From Thalassospira povalilytica (GTDB lineage Bacteria; Pseudomonadota; Alphaproteobacteria; Rhodospirillales; Thalassospiraceae), in contig NZ_PGTS01000006.1 of NCBI RefSeq assembly GCF_002844235.1, positions 1-64,000 on the forward strand: a stretch of DNA of 64,000 bases. The letters are read 5' to 3'. The notes under the pieces were generated by a model. That model was not told where the DNA came from. It worked only from the letters and a program-made list of their open reading frames with translations, and ran no database searches. Both the position numbers and the translations under genes were made by a program. This document shows positions 58,336-64,000 of this stretch, in pieces. Each line of letters starts with the position of its first letter. The first letter of the stretch is position 1.

Positions 58336-59298
58336 TCAGGCCTTTGAATGGCGGGTTTGTGTCGCGGCGGGGCTCGAGATGCCTTCGAACCGTGATTTGC
58401 GAAAGCTGCTTGGTGCCATTCCGCGGTGACGACGGAATTGGCGGTTAAAATGCGACAGGTTTTGAAAACCGGCTTCTTCGGCAACCCGATAGATCGGCAT
58501 ATCTGACGATAACAGCAAGCTTGCCGCCCGGCCCAGCCGCAACCCCATCAGATAATCCTGAATGGTGGACCCCATATGGCGCTGGAAAAACCGGCGCAAG
58601 GTGCGTTCGCTCATGCCGGCATTGCGCGCGATCCACGCACTGCTGACCGGTTCGAAATAGCTGCCATGCAGCAAATCAAGAACCCTGCCCAGTCGGCTGG
58701 CATCATCATGATCGGGAATTGCTGCATCGAAACGATCAGATGCCAGCGGTATCAGGTCGCTCGCATCAAGCAATGTCCGAAGCACGTCGATCAACATGAC
58801 AAGCTGATCTGCCGGTGTGCCTTGCTCAAAGACCGGTGCAAATGCCGCGACTTTTCGGGCCGTTGCCGCATCGAACTGAACACCACGACGCGACAGCCGC
58901 AATGCGGTTTCAAGCCCGGCCAGTTCGGGCATGGTTTTGCAAACGGTATTGATCCAGTCGGCCGTAAACCAGAAGACAAAGGCCTGATGTCCCTTTGTTG
59001 TCCCCGCAACCTGCAGGGCGGCTTCGTGGGCACGCAATTCGCCGTGGCTGGCCGATGGCGGCTGGGCGTTTGCGGAATGCCAAGTATGCGGAAGATTGGG
59101 CCCCAACAGCACCAGATCATCATCGCCATAAGAGCCGATATGATCACCGACATAACGCTGCCCGTGACTTCCAAGTGTCAATGTCAGTTCATATTCCGGG
59201 TGAAAATGCCATTCAAACGGGATCGCCAGAAGATTGCGATACAGGCCCTTCCATGATCGGTCCGGGGCAATCTGAACATGTTCGAACAAAAGCTTCAT
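58336..59298 (-). CDS. AraC-family transcriptional regulator
   Basis: A 320-residue regulator with an N-terminal cupin sensor (about 1-170; WHFHPEYELTLTLGSHG holds the metal-type His pair) and a C-terminal double HTH (about 205-305; VAEEAGFQNLSHFNRQFRRH and MAPSSFRKS). It is divergent from the dioxygenase-like gene, 143 bases apart, and probably controls it. Confidence 0.92.
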   Translation of the reverse strand: MKLLFEHVQIAPDRSWKGLYRNLLAIPFEWHFHPEYELTLTLGSHGQRYVGDHIGSYGDDDLVLLGPNLPHTWHSANAQPPSASHGELRAHEAALQVAGTTKGHQAFVFWFTADWINTVCKTMPELAGLETALRLSRRGVQFDAATARKVAAFAPVFEQGTPADQLVMLIDVLRTLLDASDLIPLASDRFDAAIPDHDDASRLGRVLDLLHGSYFEPVSSAWIARNAGMSERTLRRFFQRHMGSTIQDYLMGLRLGRAASLLLSSDMPIYRVAEEAGFQNLSHFNRQFRRHRGMAPSSFRKSRFEGISSPAATQTRHSKA

Positions 59299-59441
59299 CT
59301 GATCGCAACCATGCCTTTACGGAACACAATCTGGATTAATTTGGCCAAATAGTATCATTCTTTGTCCGCCCTGTCAGTGTGCAGGTGCCCGTCATCCTGT
59401 TTTAATTTTTCCAGATCAAAACAGGATGACGGAGGAACATC

Positions 59442-60422
59442 ATGTCCATGCTTGCCAATGCCCCAACCATGACGCCCACCATGGCCCCGAACAGTGACCG
59501 TCCGGGAAATGCATCCACCAAGGAAGTCAGCGGTACACAGCTGCGCGATCTGAAAAAGAAACTTCCGTTGCGCGTCCTGTCCGAAGACGATTTTGCGCAT
59601 TGGCAGACATATGGATATGTGGTTGTTCCAAATGCAGTCCCCGCCGAACAGGTCAAGGCGACCGTCGATCTTTTGTGGGAATTCGAAGAAATGGACCCCA
59701 ACGATCCGGAAAGCTGGGGCCGCCCGCAAATGCGCGACAATGCGATGAAGGAATTGAACAATTCCGGCATGGTCGAGATTTACAATCACCAGACCCTTTG
59801 GGATAACCGCCAGACCCAGCGAGTCTATGACGCCTTTGTCGATATCTGGGATCGTACCGATCTCTGGGTCTCGATTGATCGTGCCAACCTCAATACGCCC
59901 AACAAGGGCACGCGTGCCTTTGACGGTTTCATTCACTGGGATGCCGATACCAGTGCCGATCCGCTGCCGATCAATGTGCAAGGTGTGCTGTCACTGGTTG
60001 ATACCACCGATGACATGGGCGGGTTCCAGTGCGTACCCGATCTGTTTGCGAATTTCGAAGAATGGCGCAAAACCGCCCCTGCGGATCGTGATCCGTTCCG
60101 CCCGGATATGGATACGGTGCCCTATACACCCAAACGCATTGCCATGAAGGCCGGGGATCTTGTGATTTTCAACAGCCTGCTGGCTCATGGCATTCGCGCC
60201 AACCGGTCCGATCAGGCCCGCATCGCGCAATATATTTCCATGGCGCCAGCCACCCCGGAGGAACAGGATCTTGTCGACTGGCGGGTTAAAAGCTGGTCCG
60301 AACGGCTGCCTGCGCGCGGCTATGCCTTTCCCGGTGATCCGCGCAATTGGGAACAGACCCGCTATGAACGGGCGAAACTGACCCCGCTTGGCGAAAAGCT
60401 TCTGGGCAAGACGCCCTGGTAA
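59442..60422 (+). CDS. Phytanoyl-CoA dioxygenase (PhyH)-family oxygenase
   Basis: A 326-residue Fe(II)/2-oxoglutarate dioxygenase-like protein. The iron triad is visible: HWDAD (H-x-D, about residues 166-168) and the distal His in LLAHGIRANRS, followed by the 2-oxoglutarate Arg. The substrate is unknown; the AraC regulator beside it is a candidate sensor. A GGAGG site precedes ATG 59442. A terminator follows. Confidence 0.87.
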   Translation: MSMLANAPTMTPTMAPNSDRPGNASTKEVSGTQLRDLKKKLPLRVLSEDDFAHWQTYGYVVVPNAVPAEQVKATVDLLWEFEEMDPNDPESWGRPQMRDNAMKELNNSGMVEIYNHQTLWDNRQTQRVYDAFVDIWDRTDLWVSIDRANLNTPNKGTRAFDGFIHWDADTSADPLPINVQGVLSLVDTTDDMGGFQCVPDLFANFEEWRKTAPADRDPFRPDMDTVPYTPKRIAMKAGDLVIFNSLLAHGIRANRSDQARIAQYISMAPATPEEQDLVDWRVKSWSERLPARGYAFPGDPRNWEQTRYERAKLTPLGEKLLGKTPW

Positions 60423-60440
60423 AGCCCCCCCCATAAAACA

Positions 60441-60475
60441 AAGAGCGCCCGGCAATCACACCGGGCGCTCTTTTG
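60441..60475. terminator. Bidirectional terminator
   Basis: Stem AAAGAGCGCCCGG/CCGGGCGCTCTTT with an 8-base loop between convergent genes. Confidence 0.85.
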
Positions 60476-60496
60476 ATTTTTGCATAAAAACCGGGC

Positions 60497-61471
60497 CTAG
60501 AGTTTGGCCAGCAATTTTGCCTTGGTCGCGTCATCAACAAAACCCGCTTTGATCGCGGTGCGCGTTACCCCCAGCAATTCGGCATCACTGAAACCGAACA
60601 CATCCTGGGCACGCTGATATTCCTCGGCCAGGCTGGTGTGGAAGAAGGGCGGATCATCCGATCCCAATGTGACTTTCACCCCGGAATCATGGAATTTGCG
60701 CAGCGGATGGGATGCATAATCCGGATAGACCGACAGTGAAATATTTGATCCCGGACAGACTTCCAGAACAATTCCGCGCTTTGCCAGTGTTTCGACCAGT
60801 TTCGGGTCTTCGATTGACCGCACGCCATGCCCGATACGGGTTACCGGCAGTTTGTCAATCGCATCCCAGACGCTTTGCGGTCCCTGTACCTCGCCAGCAT
60901 GGGTGGTGCAGCCCAACCCCGCATCCGCCGCGATCTTGAAGGCCGGGTAAAACGTTTCTTGCGAAAACATGCTTTCATTCCCGCCCATGCCGAAACCGAC
61001 AATATAGGGATGCCCGCAATCTGCTGTTTCGCGCGCGACCTTTACCGCGATATCGCCACCTACATGGCGCACACAGGTCATGATGATCCGGCCGGTAATC
61101 CCGGTTTCCTTTTCGGCACGGTCAATGCCATCGACCACCGCTTCGAGATGCTCGTCGTAGGAAAGACCACAATCAGCTGCATGGGTTGGTGAACAGAAAA
61201 GCTCGACATAAAGCGCGCCAACCTTTGCCTGTTCGGTCAGGTAAAAGTGAGTCAGGTCCGAATAATCCTGCTTGGTGCGGATGGCTGCACTGGCCTTGTC
61301 AAAGCTTTTGAGGAATTCCGGAAAATCGTCCCAGATATAACGATCCTGTTCATCATAGATGTCATCAGGCAGGGTCAGATTGTTGCGCTTGGCAAAGCTA
61401 CGCACCAGCGCAGGCGTCAGGGCCCCTTCAAGATGCAGATGCAATTCGGCCTTTGGAATGGACAGGGTCAT
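60497..61471 (-). CDS. Adenosine/adenine deaminase
   Basis: A 324-residue zinc deaminase of purine salvage. Metal and catalytic motifs are complete: AELHLHLEG, the TTHAGE loop, GHGVRS and the late LGSDDPPFFHTSL. The SDDP-type ending is also found in the adenine deaminase branch, so the base/nucleoside preference is open. Monocistronic; GGAG precedes the ATG. Confidence 0.9.
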   Translation of the reverse strand: MTLSIPKAELHLHLEGALTPALVRSFAKRNNLTLPDDIYDEQDRYIWDDFPEFLKSFDKASAAIRTKQDYSDLTHFYLTEQAKVGALYVELFCSPTHAADCGLSYDEHLEAVVDGIDRAEKETGITGRIIMTCVRHVGGDIAVKVARETADCGHPYIVGFGMGGNESMFSQETFYPAFKIAADAGLGCTTHAGEVQGPQSVWDAIDKLPVTRIGHGVRSIEDPKLVETLAKRGIVLEVCPGSNISLSVYPDYASHPLRKFHDSGVKVTLGSDDPPFFHTSLAEEYQRAQDVFGFSDAELLGVTRTAIKAGFVDDATKAKLLAKL

Positions 61472-61537
61472 TTGGACGCTCCGGATCTGTCGGTATTTTT
61501 TGCTATGAATACCTTCTAACCCGAAGCCCCAGCCACG

Positions 61538-63310
61538 TCACGCAGCAACCGCGTTGCGTGACGATTTCTGTGCTGTCTTGACCTTTGTCTCGTCTGCATC
61601 GGAAACAAGCGTCGCCAACGGGCCGATATAGGGTTCAAACCGTTGCCATTTGCCAAGCGAGTCCTTGAAAATCGGCCGGCGGACCTGGATCATGCTGGCC
61701 GTGGTGGCCGTGTGATCGGTCTTGTAAAATTCAAGACATTCCGGATGCCAGTCCAGCCCGCAATGCGCCAGATAGTCCTTTGCGACAACGTCCGGATTGG
61801 CCACCAGATCCTCATAGGACAGATCATAAAGCATGCCATTGCGGTCAGTTTCAAAGAACACATTCATCAGCCCGACATAAGCACGATAGTAATCGGCCAG
61901 TTCGCCAAGATCATCGGAATAGCGCATCGGAATGGCAAAGGGTGTCGTGTAAACCGACAAACAGGTTGCCAGCGGATGACGATGGGTATGAATGATCGGT
62001 GCGTCGGGAAATACCCGGCGGATCATTTCAAGGCGCACAAAATTGGCCGGTGTCTTGTTGGTGACAAATCGTTTTTCCGGGGCATAGGAACGCATTGCTT
62101 CCAGATACTGGCTTCTGATCTTGCGCGCGGCCTTGTCATCAATACGCGACAATTGTTCGGAAATTCGGCCTTTGCCAACGACATCATTGACCGCCTTGGC
62201 AAAATCACCGATTTCACCGGCCGCATACACATCGGGATGCGCACCAAGAATGCGTTCGGTCAACGTCGTTCCCGATCGCGGCATACCGACGATAAAGATC
62301 GGTTTGGGGCCCTTGGCATCAAGTGCCATCACATCGCCCGATGACATATCCGTTGCGGCGGCCTGACGTGCCATGCCTTCGAGCGTCTTCATTTCACGCA
62401 ATTCGCGTTCCATATCAAACGGGCGGGCGGCGCGGTTGGCCGCATGTCCCTTACCGTAATAGGCAAAGGCCCGTTCCATATCGCCTTCGGTTTCGGCGAT
62501 CTTGGCCAGGGCATAGGCGGCCTTGTATTTTTCAGAACTGTCTGATTTGGGGTTCTGAAGGATCGCCTCAAGATGTTTGACAGCATCCTCGGGCATGGCC
62601 TGGGGCCGCATGAAGGAAATGACCATATAAGGCTGGGCTGAATATCCGGGACGATCATTGATAATCGACAGGCTGGTTGATACCGCCTGCTCGACCTCGC
62701 CTGCCATGGCGTAGCTTGATGCCAGAACCACCCGCAATTCAAGATTGCCAGGTTGCCGCGCAACCGCCTTTTCCAGAACAGCAAAAGCCTGTGCGTGATC
62801 TTCCTGATGCAAATGAATACGCGCCATTAATGTCTGCGCATCGTTGAAATGGGAACTGCTTTCCCCAACGGTTTTCAGCACCGAAACAGCACGCGAAAGT
62901 TTAGGTGCAACGCATTTTCCGGGACTGACATGTGACTCTGCGCGAAACAGGACATCGGCAAGCAAAAAGGCCAGAAATCCGTCCTTTGGTGCAGCGCGAA
63001 GGCGCTCCTCAAGGACCGACTCGAATGAACAAAAGTCACTTGTAAGATATGAATATTGCAGCAGATTCTGGGCGACAGCCGTGAACAGTCTGTCATTGGT
63101 CGGGACAGTGCGAAACAGTTTGCGAAGACGCGGACCGGCAGACGCAGGATTTTTCCCCTGTAACTCGCTGACAGCAGTCATAATCTCGATATCAGTACGT
63201 CTTGGATGCAGCCGCAAAATACGGGCACCAATTTTGGCAGCCGTATCAAAGTCGGCTGCTGACATTGCCCGCTTAAGATCCCCGGCAATATCCTTTTTTG
63301 ACTGCGTCAT
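61538..63310 (-). CDS. TPR-sulfotransferase, third complete copy
   Basis: A 590-residue protein with TPR repeats (about 1-300) and a sulfotransferase domain with VGMPRSGTTLTERILGAHPD (about residues 338-357) and THRHPLATCLSVY (about 448). It is the same family as the genes at 48.8-53 kb, 8.5 kb away on the other strand, with the shared TASMIQVRRPIFKDS ending. GGGACAG precedes the ATG. Confidence 0.87.
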   Translation of the reverse strand: MTQSKKDIAGDLKRAMSAADFDTAAKIGARILRLHPRRTDIEIMTAVSELQGKNPASAGPRLRKLFRTVPTNDRLFTAVAQNLLQYSYLTSDFCSFESVLEERLRAAPKDGFLAFLLADVLFRAESHVSPGKCVAPKLSRAVSVLKTVGESSSHFNDAQTLMARIHLHQEDHAQAFAVLEKAVARQPGNLELRVVLASSYAMAGEVEQAVSTSLSIINDRPGYSAQPYMVISFMRPQAMPEDAVKHLEAILQNPKSDSSEKYKAAYALAKIAETEGDMERAFAYYGKGHAANRAARPFDMERELREMKTLEGMARQAAATDMSSGDVMALDAKGPKPIFIVGMPRSGTTLTERILGAHPDVYAAGEIGDFAKAVNDVVGKGRISEQLSRIDDKAARKIRSQYLEAMRSYAPEKRFVTNKTPANFVRLEMIRRVFPDAPIIHTHRHPLATCLSVYTTPFAIPMRYSDDLGELADYYRAYVGLMNVFFETDRNGMLYDLSYEDLVANPDVVAKDYLAHCGLDWHPECLEFYKTDHTATTASMIQVRRPIFKDSLGKWQRFEPYIGPLATLVSDADETKVKTAQKSSRNAVAA

Positions 63311-63785
63311 TCATCTGTCCCTGGATGCGATCAAATAATCTCACGCCCCCTCCCCAAGCACAAAACGACTATAAGTCACTTAAAACTTATCGCACAGCAC
63401 AAATGTTGATATGAATGCCAAAGATCACGAGATTGTGACAATAAAACCACAACCTTTGTTATAGGCGCAGCATTTCATAGCCTATTGCAGGATGCTGGTC
63501 GGTCTTGACTGAACCGAATTCACTTTCAGATTGAACCAAATCGTTTGACCATTGCAAACAGCCACAGGCGACAGGACATGAGCCGACGATTGAAAACACG
63601 CCGACGCCGGTGAAATTTCATCGACTTGTACCACACAGAAAAAGCGCCCTATCGTCTTGAAAAATATATTTTTCTTCCTGAACTTTTAATCAGCGCATCT
63701 CGTATGGTAAAAATTACAATATTGGAATTTAGCCACCCGGCCTGATGGCCAGACCGCCATGTGACAACCCGACGGGGAGAAGAAG
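63311..63785. other. Divergent intergenic region
   Basis: Promoter space between the sulfotransferase gene and a plus-strand gene at the window end; no gene is supported. An AT-rich palindrome GAAAAATATATTTTTC is centred near 63665. Confidence 0.5.
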
Positions 63786-64000
63786 GTGACATACTGCGAA
63801 AAATGCGACGCGGTTCCGGAAATTGCCCCACGTCTGGGCACACTTTATCTGTGGCCACCGGTGGCACATACCACCGGTAAAATTCTTGCCGGTGCCAAAT
63901 CGATTTCGCTGTCGGTCGATAAAACGCCAAGTGTCGCCACCCTTTCGATCCATTACAGTCGTCCGGGCTTGCGCAAATTGATCGACACCATCGCCAAGGA
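63786..64000 (+). CDS. Partial protein with N-terminal Cys pair (cut by window end)
   Basis: Starts at GTG 63786 with GGAG 6 bases upstream. The first 71 residues are visible: TYCEKCDAVPEIAPRLG, an LYLWPPVAHTTGK segment and later SIHYSRPGLRKLIDTI. The CxxC opening resembles the start of some bacterial signalling proteins that end in an EAL domain, but only weakly. The gene runs off the end, so no function is assigned. Confidence 0.6.
   Translation, partial: MTYCEKCDAVPEIAPRLGTLYLWPPVAHTTGKILAGAKSISLSVDKTPSVATLSIHYSRPGLRKLIDTIAK

Overview
This window is chromosomal DNA from an alphaproteobacterium. The gene set and protein style point to Rhodospirillales, most likely Thalassospira or a close relative: paired Tat-exported TRAP binding proteins, a CbrA/NahK-type sensor kinase with an N-terminal symporter domain, globin-coupled chemoreceptor, glnB-glnA, many AraC/LuxR regulators, and repeated TPR-sulfotransferases. 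That assignment is inference; no search could be run. Most of the window has even, moderately high GC. Two patches are clearly AT-rich and look acquired: 13.3-15.3 kb and 41.3-43.5 kb.

Layout. 0.4-9 kb: lipoprotein, upp, SPOR-domain protein, a candidate small RNA, a PAS-containing chemoreceptor and pepN. 9-13 kb: NarL-type response regulator, AI-2E-family permease, AraC regulator and LysE exporter. 13.1-15.3 kb: a truncated higA-type antitoxin next to an AT-rich orphan gene for a 646-residue protein with PD-(D/E)XK nuclease signatures, fitted directly behind a symporter-hybrid kinase gene (15.3-19.3 kb). 20-23 kb: two paralogous TakP-like TRAP binding proteins and a lysozyme-like protein. 23-31 kb: globin-coupled chemoreceptor, then an iron-uptake block (ABC binding protein, permease, ATPase, DUF2218 protein) converging on an exbB-exbD-exbD-tonB operon. 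31.4-36 kb: two identical tRNA-Lys genes and the gyrA-coaD-ppi operon. 36-41.3 kb: EamA exporter, a small iron-box-linked gene, DUF547 protein, SprA-like protein, pyrC and a SnoaL-like protein.

41.3-43.7 kb is a decayed island beside tRNA-His. It holds relics of two HlyD-type adaptor genes, AT-rich orphan genes and an AlpA/excisionase-like HTH gene. 44-48.6 kb: oxidoreductase, aminotransferase and glnBA behind a sigma-54 promoter. 48.7-53 kb: three consecutive TPR-sulfotransferase family genes, the first lacking its catalytic core; a fourth member lies at 61.5-63.3 kb. In between are a PAS-GGDEF protein, OsmC, two overlapping alpha/beta-hydrolase genes, an AraC regulator divergent from a phytanoyl-CoA dioxygenase-like gene, and an adenosine/adenine deaminase.

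The strongest leads are: (1) the orphan PD-(D/E)XK protein in its island, a plausible single-gene defence factor; (2) a structured ~180-nt minus-strand RNA at 3.3-3.5 kb whose promoter overlaps an iron-box-like site; (3) a shared TTGCRAAT-type dyad in front of iron genes and an unknown small protein; (4) the tRNA-His island with type I secretion relics; and (5) the TPR-sulfotransferase family with a core-deleted member.
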